The notes: generated by a model from the letters alone, not told the origin. Positions 38,734-46,813 are shown, counted from the stretch's first letter. The stretch: 64,000 bases of DNA from Methyloversatilis discipulorum (GCF_000527135.1 NZ_AZUP01000001.1:2976001-3040000); one strand, 5' to 3'. A program made the numbers and translations.

Positions 38734-39236
38734 CCTTTCGTTTCGCGCTGCCGCTGATCGCGGCGCTGGCACTGCTGGCCGCTTGCGCACCGCTGCAGCA
38801 GACGCCGGCGCCGCAGCGACCGCTGCCGCCGGCACAGATGCCGGAAGCGGGGCGCCCTAAGCCGCCAATCAAGAGCACCAAGCCGCTGCCCATCCCGGCG
38901 CGGCCGCTGCAGGCGAAGGCCGACTGCAGCTACCGCGACGACGTCGGCACCGAAGGCCGGCTGCAGCTGGAAGTGAAGAATTCGAAGGTCGAACGTTTCG
39001 CGTCCGACGTGAACATGGGCAGCAAAGGTCGCTGCAGCTTCGACCTGGCAGCCTTCCGGCAGACGAGTTTCGATCACACGCCCACGCTGGTCGCCGGTGC
39101 CTGCACCATCAGCATGTGGGAACAGAAGGACGAAGTGACGGTGTCCTACCGCAACTGCGCCGCGTACTGCACGCCCGGCGCGCACGATTACCTGTGGCCC
39201 ACGCTGGTGAGTCGCAGGACCGGCAACTGCCGGTAA
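38730..39236 (+). CDS. Putative lipoprotein of unknown function
   Basis: 168 residues from a TTG overlapping the previous stop (TTGA). Lipobox ALLAACAPL at about residue 18, a Pro-rich linker, then a small domain with five Cys ([41 protein letters not shown]), which suggests disulfides in the periplasm. No known family recognised. Confidence 0.7.
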   Translation: MTFRFALPLIAALALLAACAPLQQTPAPQRPLPPAQMPEAGRPKPPIKSTKPLPIPARPLQAKADCSYRDDVGTEGRLQLEVKNSKVERFASDVNMGSKGRCSFDLAAFRQTSFDHTPTLVAGACTISMWEQKDEVTVSYRNCAAYCTPGAHDYLWPTLVSRRTGNCR

Positions 39237-39255
39237 AGCACAGAGAGAACGCACC

Positions 39256-40725
39256 ATGAGCAGATCGAACTGGGAAGTGGTGATCGGGCTGGAAACGCAT
39301 ACCCAGCTGAACACCGCGTCGAAAATCTTCTCCGGCAGCTCGACCGCCTTCGGCGCCGCGCCCAACGCGCAGGCCAGCCCGGTCGACCTGGCGCTGCCCG
39401 GCGTGCTGCCGGTGATGAACCGCGCCGCCGTCGAGCGCGCCATCCGCTTCGGCCTCGCCATCGGCGCCACCGTCGCGCCGCGCTCAGTTTTCGCGCGCAA
39501 GAATTACTTCTACCCGGACCTGCCGAAGGGCTATCAGATCAGCCAGTACGAACTGCCGGTGGTGCAGGGCGGCACGCTGACGATACGGGTCGGCGAGGGC
39601 GACAAGGCTTACGAAAAAGTGGTGCGCCTCACCCGCGCCCACCTCGAAGAAGACGCCGGCAAGAGCCTGCACGAAGATTTCCATGGCATGTCCGGCATCG
39701 ACCTGAACCGCGCCGGCACGCCGCTGCTGGAAATCGTCAGCGAGCCGGACATGTCGTCGAGCGCCGAAGCGGTGGCCTATGCGCGCGCGCTGCACGCGCT
39801 GGTGCGCTGGGTCGACATCTGCGACGGCAACATGCAGGAAGGCAGCTTCCGCTGCGACGCCAACGTGAGCGTGCGCCGCCCCGGCGAGCCGCTGGGCACC
39901 CGCCGCGAAATCAAGAACCTGAACAGCTTCCGCTTCCTGCAGCAGGCCATCGACTACGAGATCCAGTGGCAGATCGAACAGATCGAGGACGGCCACAAGA
40001 TCCAGCAGGCCACCGTGCTGTTCGACCCGGACACCGGCGAGACCCGCATGATGCGCAGCAAGGAAGACGCGCACGACTACCGCTACTTCCCCGACCCCGA
40101 CCTGCCGCCGCTGGTGATCGCCGCCGAGTGGGTGGACGAAGTGCGCCGCGCCATGCCCGAACTGCCGGCCGCGCTGGCCGCGCGCCTGCAATCGGATTAC
40201 GGCCTCTCCGCCTACGACGCCGCCGGCCTCACCGCCAGCCGCGAAACCGCCCAGTACTTCACCGACGCGCTCACCATCGCTGGCGCGGCGCAGGCCACTC
40301 AGTTGGCTAAACCGCTCGCCAACTGGGTCATGGGCGAACTGGCCGCGCGCCTGAACCGCGAAGAGCGCGACATCGCGCAAAGCCCGGTCAGCCCGGCCCA
40401 GCTCGCCGGTCTGGTCGCCCGCATCGCCGACAACACGATTTCGAACAGCATCGCCAAGAAGGTGTTCGACGCGCTGTGGAACGGCGAAGGCAAGGACGCC
40501 GACGCCATCATCGACGCGCAGGGCCTGAAGCAGGTGACCGACGCCTCAGCCATCGAACCCATCATCGACGAGGTGTTGGCCGCCAACCCGAAATCGGTCG
40601 AGGAATACCGCGCCGGCAAGGAAAAGGCCTTCAACGCCCTGGTCGGTCAGGTGATGAAAGCCAGCCGCGGCAAAGCCAGCCCGGCGCAGGTGAATGAGCT
40701 GCTGAAGAAGAAGCTGGGCGGCTGA
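39256..40725 (+). CDS. gatB: Asp/Glu-tRNA amidotransferase subunit B
   Basis: 489 residues. GatB catalytic domain ([41 protein letters not shown]) and the C-terminal YqeY-like tRNA-binding tail ([20 protein letters not shown]). Preceded by a weak AGAGAAC ribosome site. Completes GatCAB, separated from gatA by two small genes. Confidence 0.96.
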   Translation: MSRSNWEVVIGLETHTQLNTASKIFSGSSTAFGAAPNAQASPVDLALPGVLPVMNRAAVERAIRFGLAIGATVAPRSVFARKNYFYPDLPKGYQISQYELPVVQGGTLTIRVGEGDKAYEKVVRLTRAHLEEDAGKSLHEDFHGMSGIDLNRAGTPLLEIVSEPDMSSSAEAVAYARALHALVRWVDICDGNMQEGSFRCDANVSVRRPGEPLGTRREIKNLNSFRFLQQAIDYEIQWQIEQIEDGHKIQQATVLFDPDTGETRMMRSKEDAHDYRYFPDPDLPPLVIAAEWVDEVRRAMPELPAALAARLQSDYGLSAYDAAGLTASRETAQYFTDALTIAGAAQATQLAKPLANWVMGELAARLNREERDIAQSPVSPAQLAGLVARIADNTISNSIAKKVFDALWNGEGKDADAIIDAQGLKQVTDASAIEPIIDEVLAANPKSVEEYRAGKEKAFNALVGQVMKASRGKASPAQVNELLKKKLGG

Positions 40726-40746
40726 GTAAGGTGCAGCGCGGTTTTG

Positions 40747-40772
40747 CCCTCACCCGCGTCAGCGGGTGAGGG
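40747..40772. terminator. Perfect hairpin between gatB and intI
   Basis: CCCTCACCCGC-GTCA-GCGGGTGAGGG, an 11-bp perfect stem, 22 bases after gatB. It lies between convergent gatB and intI and has no U-run on either side. The rest of the 179-base gap shows no gene. Confidence 0.5.
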
Positions 40773-40904
40773 TGGCGCACAGTGGCAGTCGAGGCGCAGG
40801 GGACGCACCGCTCGCTGCACGAAGATCTGCCCGCGCGCCCCGTCGTCCGCATCGGGGACGCTGCGCATGCAGCATCGCAACGGATCAGGCGCACGCCTTC
40901 CCGC

Positions 40905-41905
40905 TCACACCGCTGAAAGAAGTGCGTCGAGCGGACTGCGCACCCCACCCCCACCGACCTTGAGCACATGCGTATAGATCATCGTGGTCGACACGTCCGC
41001 ATGACCGAGAAGCTCCTGCACCGTGCGAATGTCGTAGCCTGACTGCAGCAGCGCCGTGGCGAAGGAGTGTCTCAGCGTATGAGGCGTGGCGGGCTTGTGC
41101 AGGCCCGCCCTCCTACTCGCGCGCTGATAGGCGCGCTGGAATGTCTGGTCATACATATGATGGCGGCGGACCACACCAGTACGCGGGTCGACCGCGTGTT
41201 CGGCCTGCGGAAACACCCAGAACCACGCCCACGACGCATCCGCACGCGGATACTTGCGGGCGAGTGCATCGGGCATCTCGACGCCCGCCCGGATCGTCGG
41301 TCTTCGTCCCACAGCACGCGTGCACGCGCCATCTGATCGCGCAGCGGCGATACCAGCGACTGCGGCAACATCAGTGCGCGGTCCTTGCGCCCCTTGCCCT
41401 CACGCACGATGAGCGTGAGGTGCTCGAAGTCGACATCCTTCACCCGCAGCCGCAAGCCCTCGGTCAGCCGCATGCCGGTGCCGTACAGCAGCTGGGCGAA
41501 GAGGCGATGTTCTCCTTCCATCAGCGCGAACAGACGCTTTACCTCGTCAGGCGACAGCACGACCGGCAGGCGGCGCGTCGTGCGCGGCCGTCCGATCTCA
41601 TTCATCCACGGCAGATCAATGCCGAGGACCTGCTTGTAAAGAAAGAGCAGCGCCGATAGCGCCTGCTTGTGCGTCGATACCGCGACACTGCGCTCATTGG
41701 CGAGCCAGGACAGAAAAGCCTCGATCTCCGCCCGCCCCATCGTGGACGGATGACGCAGCCGGTGGAACCGGATGAAGGCCTTCACCCAATGAACATATGT
41801 CCTCTCGGTGCTTATGGTGTAATGAAGGTAGCGTATCCGCTCGCGTAGCTGATCGAGCAAGCGAACGGATTTCAGAGGCGGAAGCGAAGGGGTAAGGTTT
41901 TTCAT
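40905..41905 (-). pseudogene. intI: Integron integrase IntI, frameshifted
   Basis: Two overlapping frames make one IntI: residues from [20 protein letters not shown] to about [11 protein letters not shown], then [19 protein letters not shown] to the end [13 protein letters not shown]. Catalytic Arg ([15 protein letters not shown]), Lys ([12 protein letters not shown]), His-Arg ([13 protein letters not shown]), His (LLGHADVS) and Tyr ([12 protein letters not shown]) are all present, as is the IntI-specific [15 protein letters not shown] patch. The break falls in a GGGCGGGC run (41282-41291). Adding one more GGGC unit restores a normal 334-residue protein. If not a sequencing error, the enzyme is truncated before its catalytic His/Tyr. 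Confidence 0.9.
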
Positions 41906-41915
41906 CGCCGTTTAA

Positions 41916-41960
41916 TGCTGTATGAATATATAGCATAGGTCGACGAAACCCCTATGGCAA
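41916..41960 (-). promoter_or_regulatory. intI promoter with LexA-like box
   Basis: The minus strand reads TTGCCA (41960-41955), 17 bases, TATGCT (41937-41932). Overlapping the -10 is CTATATATTCATACAG (41933-41918), which differs from the CTGT-N8-ACAG LexA consensus by one base; the wider TGCT...AGCA is symmetric. Integrase genes elsewhere are SOS-controlled through a box in this position. Confidence 0.65.
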
Positions 41961-42047
41961 GGCTGTTTCCGGGCCATCACCCCAGCCTGTTTACCCGGCA
42001 GCTTCCGTGTTTATGGCGCAAAACTGCGCCAGAAAACAAAGTTGGGC
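41961..42047 (+). other. attI recombination site
   Basis: The region upstream of the first cassette ends in AACAAAGTTGGGC, with the G/TTGGGC crossover at 42041/42042. A perfect hairpin GGCGCA-AAAC-TGCGCC lies at 42015-42030. The left boundary is a guess. I could not pick a convincing cassette promoter (Pc). Confidence 0.65.
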
Positions 42048-42050
42048 GTC

Positions 42051-42521
42051 ATGAACAGAGCCTGGGTGCTAGCTCGGTCAGTGTTCCTAGCTTCTGCTGC
42101 GCCAGCAGCGGCCTTTGCGCTGGTATCACCACTGCTTGATCAGAACCTTACGTTCAAGCTCTTCATCCTCAACTTCTTCGGTGCGTTTCTCGTGTCTGCG
42201 TGCCATACCGTGGCACTGGGGCTTCCTGCCGCATTCGTGCTTCACCGAACCGGTCTTCTTACCTTTGGTTCTTTAGCTGCGGCTGGCTTTTCAATCGGTG
42301 TGCTTCCGACGGCAAGTCTGTTGCTCATTCAGTGGGTCACTGAGCCAAGCCTGAGCCTTGTTTGCCAGTCAAACTCTGAGTGCCAAGCCGCACTAGCTGC
42401 CAGCAGAGCCGGGCCAGAGGCAATCTTTGTTGTCCTCGCCGTAGGAGGGCTTGGTGTCTTGGCTGCCTTAAGCTTCTATGCGTCGTATCGTGCATCTGGC
42501 CTCTTCAACCGTGCCACATGA
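42051..42521 (+). CDS. Cassette 1: four-helix membrane protein, unknown
   Basis: 156 residues, four hydrophobic segments (about 12-30, 36-58, 68-95, 127-147) with a Cys pair in the loop (LVCQSNSECQA). No family recognised. The ATG lies 9 bases after the attI crossover; an in-frame TTG at the crossover itself is an alternative start. First in the array, so best placed for expression from an integron promoter. Confidence 0.75.
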   Translation: MNRAWVLARSVFLASAAPAAAFALVSPLLDQNLTFKLFILNFFGAFLVSACHTVALGLPAAFVLHRTGLLTFGSLAAAGFSIGVLPTASLLLIQWVTEPSLSLVCQSNSECQAALAASRAGPEAIFVVLAVGGLGVLAALSFYASYRASGLFNRAT

Positions 42522-42522
42522 C

Positions 42523-42591
42523 GCCCAACCCCTCAATCGAGAGGACTTGCCCCGGCAAGCCGGGTCAAGCCTCTCATCTCAAACGTTAGAG
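42523..42591 (+). repeat. attC1
   Basis: R'' GCCCAAC (42523) and R' GTTAGAG (42585); inner arms CGAGAGG.../CCTCTC. R'' complements the start of cassette 1. Confidence 0.9.
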
Positions 42592-42594
42592 CGC

Positions 42595-42957
42595 ATGAAT
42601 CCAATACGGTGGCTGCTGGAGCTGAGTGCGAGCCTAGCCGAGCGACGCGCAGGTAAAGTCGATCCGCGTGCTTATGGCTAAGAACGCGTCGACTCCCGAG
42701 AGTACGAGGCATGGATTGAAATTGGCGAGGCCGTGCTCCTGGAGACCAATCTGAAGTGGCCTGAGCGATGGGTCCAGATTTCTGAAAATTCGAGACGAAT
42801 GTCCAGAGTGGTTCAAGCGCACGACGGGCTCTTTCGGCTGAGCACCTACGAGAGCCGTGATGGCAAATGGTGCGGCTGGGAGGGACCGGCGATCTATGAG
42901 TCACTCGAATCTGCCATTGGTGCGGGGCTAGAACAGCTTGAACGTCAGGCTAGGTAG
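42595..42957 (+). pseudogene. Cassette 2: unknown protein with in-frame stop
   Basis: From ATG 42595 the frame encodes about 120 residues but has a TAA at 42679-42681, after MNPIRWLLELSASLAERRAG and KVDPRAYG. It continues ERVDSREYEAWIEIGEAVLL... to LEQLERQAR without other stops. Both halves share frame and cassette boundaries, so one gene with a nonsense change is likeliest. A shorter product from the GTG at 42733 (74 residues) is possible. Family unknown. Confidence 0.65.
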
Positions 42958-42974
42958 GCGCGTGCACAAGATGC

Positions 42975-43044
42975 GCTCTAACCAGTCGCTCGAGCCGACT
43001 CGCGTCGGCAAGCCGCCGCTCGCGGCTCAGCTTCAACGTTGAAC
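42975..43044 (+). repeat. attC2
   Basis: R'' GCGCTCTAAC (from 42973) exactly complements cassette 2's first bases TTAGAGCGC; R' GTTGAAC at 43038. The central stem contains GCCGACTCGCGTCGGC. Confidence 0.9.
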
Positions 43045-43402
43045 GTCACCGGTTCTTGGTGTTTCTGGCGGGCGGTCCAAGTCGGCGTACAGCGCCCGAG
43101 CCAGCGACTGCAACGGCCAGCGAGAGTGGCGACTTCGCACTCCGCACTCGCGTGAGGTCGCCCCTTGTTGTGCCATGCCCATGTGCTAGTGTTTCGGGGC
43201 ATTGAGGGCGGCGGGCCGTGGCAAGCACCGCTGGCCTGATTCAGTTCAGATCAATTTAAAGGGGCAACGGCTTCGTCATGCACAACGTGCCTTCGCTGAC
43301 GGTCTCGGTGTCGTCCAACACTGCGTTCGAGCGGACCGCCCAAAGCTGCGCTTTGGGTGCCCTGCGCGGCTACGCCGCTCCGGCGTCCGCACAACTACGA
43401 CG
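43039..43402 (+). other. Cassette 3: ORF-less cassette, copy 1 (candidate ncRNA or promoter cassette)
   Basis: 364 bases from the attC2 crossover to the attC3 crossover, with no convincing gene on either strand. It matches cassette 9 over its whole length, with about 33 substitutions and no indels by hand count. The best conserved parts are CCCCTTGTTG...GTGCTAGTGTTTCGGGG (43145-43200), TTCAGTTCAGATCAA and GGGGCAACGGCTTCGTCATG. A possible promoter is TTGTTG-N16-TAGTGT. It stands directly before the barstar cassette. Confidence 0.7.
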
Positions 43403-43408
43403 TTGGGC
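43313..43408 (+). repeat. attC3
   Basis: R'' GTCCAAC (43313), R' GTTGGGC (43402), 96 bases, with long imperfect arms around GCCCAAAGCTGCGCTTTGGG. Same type as attC9 and attC15. Confidence 0.88.
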
Positions 43409-43420
43409 GGCTTAACGAAG

Positions 43421-43758
43421 ATGCTCGTAGCTCTCGCAAAGATCGAATGCGACCGAATCACCGACTGGCCGTCATTCCACGACGAATTCAACCGCGTGTT
43501 TCAGTTTCCGGCGTTCTATGGACGAAACATGAATGCGTGGATTGACTGCAGTCGAGTCTTGATGCGCCCGAAGAAGAAATGACTTCCATACACTGTGAGC
43601 CGGGTACGGTTCTGACCGTTGAGCTTGAGAACGTCAAACCGTTTATGGCTAGATGTCCCGAGCAATACGCTGCAATTGTTGAGTGCTCGGCGTTTGTTAA
43701 CTGGCGTCGCATTCAGCAGGGTGAGCCTGCGGTGTTGGCGTTGTCATACCATGCGTAG
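43421..43758 (+). pseudogene. Cassette 4: barstar-family inhibitor, frameshifted
   Basis: The first frame gives KIECDRITDWPSFHDEFNRV and FQFPAFYGRNMNAWIDC, the N-terminal half of a barstar (barnase inhibitor) fold, and then stops at 43582. The -1 frame continues LDAPEEEMTSIHCEPGTVL ... ECSAFVNWRRIQQGEPAVLA to TAG at 43756. One missing base between 43550 and 43551 (TGCA|GTCGAG; ATG would give DCMSSLDAP) explains it. Repaired length is 112 residues, normal for the family. No barnase-type RNase gene is visible in the window. Confidence 0.85.
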
Positions 43759-43764
43759 CCGCCC

Positions 43765-43833
43765 GCCCAACCCATCAATCGAGCGGACATCGCGCATAAA
43801 GCCGCGCGAGGCTGCTCATTTCAGACGTTAGGC
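43765..43833 (+). repeat. attC4
   Basis: R'' GCCCAAC (43765), R' GTTAGGC (43827), inner arms CGAGCGGAC / GGCTGCTC. 69 bases. Confidence 0.9.
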
Positions 43834-43849
43834 CCCTTACGCATATTCA

Positions 43850-44518
43850 ATGAAAAAGCTCATCACATCAGCTCTTGCGGCGCTTGGCGTGGCGTCCTCG
43901 GCGCAAGCCGCGCAGGTCGAGACCGTCGACGTGAAGTCCATTCGCTTCACGATGCCGACGGTAGCCGCGGATCAAATCGAGTTCGTCATGCCAACGAAGG
44001 AGTCCTTCGATGGGTCTCCTCAGTTCCACGAAGATGAATGGCGACAGTTGGAGTTCTTTCCAGCGGAGAGGCTCGCGGAAATCAAGCAGAAGCTGTCCGA
44101 GTACAAGGTGTTCGAGCGAGCTCATCGCACTCCAAACGGATGGACAGAAATCTACGCGAGGCGCCTCGGCTATTCGAATGTCATATCTGGCAAAGGCGCA
44201 CTGGCGCAGGTCGAGCAGGCCGTCGGGGGTAAGCGAAATCCCGCGCCGATCCTCACTACTACCTCTCGGCCTCTTGGGCAGGTCAAAGGTGGCTTCACAC
44301 TCGGGCTCAACGGGGGCGTATTTCTTTACGGGCTCACCAACGATGGAGGCGTCGGCGTATTGGCCGCGATGGTTGAGCGTGGTGGTGACGACACGCAACT
44401 TACTCGAGCGTTCACAACGCTGAATAGGGCGTACAAGCTCATCCTCGTTGACTGGCGCTCCCAGATGCTCCTGGTTTCTGTTGCCCCTTCGGGGGAACTC
44501 AATGTTTGGCGCCCTTGA
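43850..44518 (+). CDS. Cassette 5: exported protein of unknown function
   Basis: 222 residues. Clear signal peptide (MKKLITSALAALGVASSAQA|AQ). The mature part has no domain I recognise; it is mixed alpha/beta with no Cys motif. The start lies 22 bases after the crossover. Typical orphan cassette gene; probably periplasmic. Confidence 0.75.
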   Translation: MKKLITSALAALGVASSAQAAQVETVDVKSIRFTMPTVAADQIEFVMPTKESFDGSPQFHEDEWRQLEFFPAERLAEIKQKLSEYKVFERAHRTPNGWTEIYARRLGYSNVISGKGALAQVEQAVGGKRNPAPILTTTSRPLGQVKGGFTLGLNGGVFLYGLTNDGGVGVLAAMVERGGDDTQLTRAFTTLNRAYKLILVDWRSQMLLVSVAPSGELNVWRP

Positions 44519-44521
44519 GCT

Positions 44522-44590
44522 GCCTAACCCCTCCATCGAGCGGACCGTTGTCGGCAAGCCGCCAACTGCCGTTCATGTCGAACGTTAGAT
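44522..44590 (+). repeat. attC5
   Basis: R'' GCCTAAC (44522) complements cassette 5's TTAGGC; R' GTTAGAT (44584). Contains the CATCGAGCGGAC arm shared with attC4. Confidence 0.9.
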
Positions 44591-44594
44591 TTGC

Positions 44595-45026
44595 ATGCTG
44601 CGCATCGTCACTCTCTGCCTTTTAACTATCAGCGCTGTGCTTGGCGGTTCCAACGCTTACTTCAATGAATTGCGAGCATCCACTGGGTGTGGCCCGGACT
44701 ACTCTTGGGTTTTCAGCCATGAAAAGGGCTTGAAGCTCGCACTAGAAATAGCCATGCCAATACTGTCCCTTGGGGTTGTTTCGTACTTCGCTTCCGTCAA
44801 TCGGTCTGTCCGAGTGTTGTCTGTTTTCGTCGCGTCAATAATTTTTCTATTCTCCTGCCTTGCGTTCTTTTCAAGCTATCTATCCGGTTACGCACCATGT
44901 GATCGCAAGGGCGATGAAATATCATTTGCCGTCTTACTCGTAACAATTTTCCTATGGGGAGCTTGGGTTATCTGGGCGAGCATTCTGTTTTTCATTTCTA
45001 GCCATCAAAAGCCTGCGAATGAGTAA
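44595..45026 (+). CDS. Cassette 6: four-helix membrane protein, unknown
   Basis: 143 residues. Four hydrophobic segments (LCLLTISAVLGGS; LEIAMPILSLGVVSYFA; VLSVFVASIIFLFSCLAFFS; FAVLLVTIFLWGAWVIWASI) and two loop Cys (GCGPDY, APCDRKG). A/T-rich codon use compared with the chromosome. No family recognised. Confidence 0.75.
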   Translation: MLRIVTLCLLTISAVLGGSNAYFNELRASTGCGPDYSWVFSHEKGLKLALEIAMPILSLGVVSYFASVNRSVRVLSVFVASIIFLFSCLAFFSSYLSGYAPCDRKGDEISFAVLLVTIFLWGAWVIWASILFFISSHQKPANE

Positions 45027-45113
45027 ATCTAACCCGGCGCTCAACCTCCCTTCCTTCGGTCGCTGGACGCTGCGCGATAAGGCCGCGCAGCGCCGGTTAG
45101 CTCTACGTTAGAC
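45027..45113 (+). repeat. attC6
   Basis: R'' ATCTAAC (45027) complements cassette 6's TTAGATTTGC start (GCAAATCTAA form); R' GTTAGAC (45107). The inner part GGTCGCTGGACGCTGCGCGA is shared with attC11. Confidence 0.9.
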
Positions 45114-45116
45114 CGC

Positions 45117-45512
45117 ATGGATAGCTCATCCCTCGTTCGTCATTTGCGCACGTTTCTCGCCGGTGGCGACCAAGCCGCATTTTCTCAATGGTGCGAGTTG
45201 CACTCAGCTTCAATCGAAGCTGCCACAAGTCGTGGGGAGCTACTCAAGCTCAAACATGGAGATCGCGGAATCGCGCGGAAGAGACTTCAATTCTTGGCTC
45301 CCTGCCCAGAGTGCTCCGACCTTCCATGGTCGTTCCCGACTGCATCCTTGGCTTGCCGCGCAGACTTCTATCGGCTCCTCGAACAACTTGAGGCATCGAC
45401 GATCCTCGCTCGGAGTGCCGGTTCGAGCTTCGTCTGCTCCAGCTGCGGTGCCGATAGGCGCGTTGAGTTGCCTGAGCGCGAGTTTGGCGGCGAAATCAAG
45501 GTGGTTGGCTAG
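45117..45512 (+). CDS. Cassette 7: small protein with two Cys pairs
   Basis: 131 residues. Two CxxC pairs (APCPECSDL and FVCSSCGADRR) about 50 residues apart suggest a zinc-binding fold. The N-terminal part is helical (LVRHLRTFLAGGDQAAFSQW). No known family recognised. Another frame in the same span has no better features. Confidence 0.7.
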   Translation: MDSSSLVRHLRTFLAGGDQAAFSQWCELHSASIEAATSRGELLKLKHGDRGIARKRLQFLAPCPECSDLPWSFPTASLACRADFYRLLEQLEASTILARSAGSSFVCSSCGADRRVELPEREFGGEIKVVG

Positions 45513-45521
45513 TGGAATGCG

Positions 45522-45609
45522 GTCTAACACCTCGTTCGAGCGGACGCGTGAGATATAAAGTGACACTCGCAATTGCCGGCGTGCGCGCCGCTCAACTCAA
45601 CCGTTGGGC
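45522..45609 (+). repeat. attC7
   Basis: R'' GTCTAAC (45522) complements cassette 7's TTAGAC; R' GTTGGGC (45603). 88 bases. Confidence 0.88.
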
Positions 45610-45619
45610 GTAAAAGAAT

Positions 45620-45883
45620 ATGGCCTCTGTCTCAGCAAACGACTGGCGGCTTTCTGGTCAAGAGCGTTACCTGCAGGGCGTAACGCTGAGCCATATGCAG
45701 TGGGAACCGAGGCATCCTGACAACGATCATGATCACTGCGAATTCTGCTGGGCAAAGCTCGCGTCGCCTCGCACCAAGGATTCAATCCAAAATGGATATT
45801 GCACAGAGGACAGGTATCACTGGATATGTCCTGAGTGCTTCCGAGACTTCAAGGAGCAGTTCAAGTGGTCTCTTGTCCCGTAG
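45620..45883 (+). CDS. Cassette 8: small zinc-ribbon-like protein
   Basis: 87 residues. HCEFCWAKLA and YCTEDRYHWICPECFRDFKE give two CxxC pairs plus His residues, consistent with one structural zinc. The N-terminal half is SANDWRLSGQERYLQGVTL. Function unknown. The start is 16 bases from the crossover. Confidence 0.75.
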   Translation: MASVSANDWRLSGQERYLQGVTLSHMQWEPRHPDNDHDHCEFCWAKLASPRTKDSIQNGYCTEDRYHWICPECFRDFKEQFKWSLVP

Positions 45884-45888
45884 TTGTC

Positions 45889-45956
45889 GCCCAACAAGTA
45901 GCTCCAGCCGACGTATCCGCCTTCGGCGGATCCGCGGCTGAGCATCGGCGTTGAAC
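45889..45956 (+). repeat. attC8
   Basis: R'' GCCCAAC (45889), R' GTTGAAC (45950), central hairpin TCCGCCTTCGGCGGA. 68 bases. Confidence 0.9.
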
Positions 45957-46314
45957 GTCACCGGTTCTTGGTGTTTCTGGCGGGCGGTCCAAGCCTGCGT
46001 GCAGCGCCCGAGCTAGCGGCTGCGGCGGTCAGCGAGAGTGGTCGTTTCGCACTCGGCGCACGCGTGAGTTCGCCCCTTGTTGCGCCATGCTCTTGTGCTA
46101 GTGTTTCGGGGCATTGAGGGCGGCGGGCCATCGCGAGCGCCGGTGGCCTGGTTCAGTTCAGATCAACTTTGAGGGGCAACGGCTTCGTCATGCACAACCT
46201 GCCTTCGCTGACGGTCTCGGTGTCGTCCAACACTGCGTTCGAGCGGACCGCCCAAAGCTGCGCCTTGGGTACCCTGTGCGGCTGCGCCGCTCCGGCGTCC
46301 GCACAACTACGACG
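45951..46314 (+). other. Cassette 9: ORF-less cassette, copy 2
   Basis: 364 bases, same length as cassette 3 and about 91% identical by hand count. No convincing gene. The putative promoter stretch CCCCTTGTTG...GTGCTAGTGTTTCGGGG, CAGTTCAGATCAA and GGGGCAACGGCTTCGTCATG are kept, while the first 110 bases and the 46125-46140 stretch vary most. It stands directly before the ACP-like cassette. Confidence 0.7.
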
Positions 46315-46320
46315 TTCGGC
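46225..46320 (+). repeat. attC9
   Basis: R'' GTCCAAC (46225), R' GTTCGGC (46314), 96 bases. Nearly identical to attC3 apart from the last bases, which belong to the next cassette. Confidence 0.88.
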
Positions 46321-46323
46321 GTC

Positions 46324-46740
46324 ATGAATACTGCACTCGGAATTGCCGTCCTCGCTCTCACTGTTGGGGTCTGGTTCTTCTTTGAGAAGCGACGAGTGGA
46401 TACGGAGTTCCAAAACACGTTTCGCGGTAGAGAGTCGCTATCGGATGACGACTTCTATGCAGCGTTTTATCAAGACTCTGGCATGTCTCGCGAGGTAGTA
46501 ACCGGAGTACGGCAAGTCCTTGCAGACGAACTCCAAGGTGATGTGTCCAGGATGATCCCCGGTGATGACTTCTCGCGTAACTTACGGTTCCTCTTGGACA
46601 CCGACTCAATGGTTGACGTCGCCCTTGTCGAAGCACTTGAGAAGCGCTTCAGAATTGCGATCTCGGACAAGGAGGCGGAAGACACCAAAACTGTCCACGA
46701 CGTCATCACTTTCGTGCACGGGAAGACGCTGTCCTCATGA
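46324..46740 (+). CDS. Cassette 10: membrane-anchored acyl-carrier-protein-like protein
   Basis: 138 residues. One N-terminal membrane helix (ALGIAVLALTVGVWFFF), then a cytoplasmic region ending in an ACP-like four-helix domain: TDSMVDVALVEALEKRF followed by DTKTVHDVITFVHGKT. The Ser in TDSM sits where ACPs carry phosphopantetheine (normally DSL). No synthase or ligase partner is adjacent. The attachment site looks usable, but holo-form function is inference. The start is 9 bases after the crossover. Confidence 0.75.
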   Translation: MNTALGIAVLALTVGVWFFFEKRRVDTEFQNTFRGRESLSDDDFYAAFYQDSGMSREVVTGVRQVLADELQGDVSRMIPGDDFSRNLRFLLDTDSMVDVALVEALEKRFRIAISDKEAEDTKTVHDVITFVHGKTLSS

Positions 46741-46741
46741 C

Positions 46742-46813
46742 GCCGAACCAATCATTCCAGCGGACCGGCAGAATGCTGCGCATTTCACCGTCCGCTGAAT
46801 TCAAACGTTGGGC
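46742..46813 (+). repeat. attC10
   Basis: R'' in GACGCCGAAC complements cassette 10's TTCGGCGTC exactly; R' GTTGGGC (46807). 72 bases. Confidence 0.9.

Noticed and set aside
41282..41291. Programmed frameshift in intI
   Set aside because: No slippery heptamer or downstream structure is evident; loss of one GGGC unit is simpler.
41922..41929. NikR half-site (GTATGA) inside the LexA-like box
   Set aside because: No TCATAC at 16-base spacing; coincidence of the palindrome.
43202..43420. N-terminal extension of the barstar frame into cassette 3
   Set aside because: It crosses the attC3 crossover; a cassette gene should start after 43403.
46153..46418. Minus-strand frames over attC9 and cassette 10
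   Set aside because: They run through the attC arms and against the ACP-like gene; the same shadow appears over attC3.
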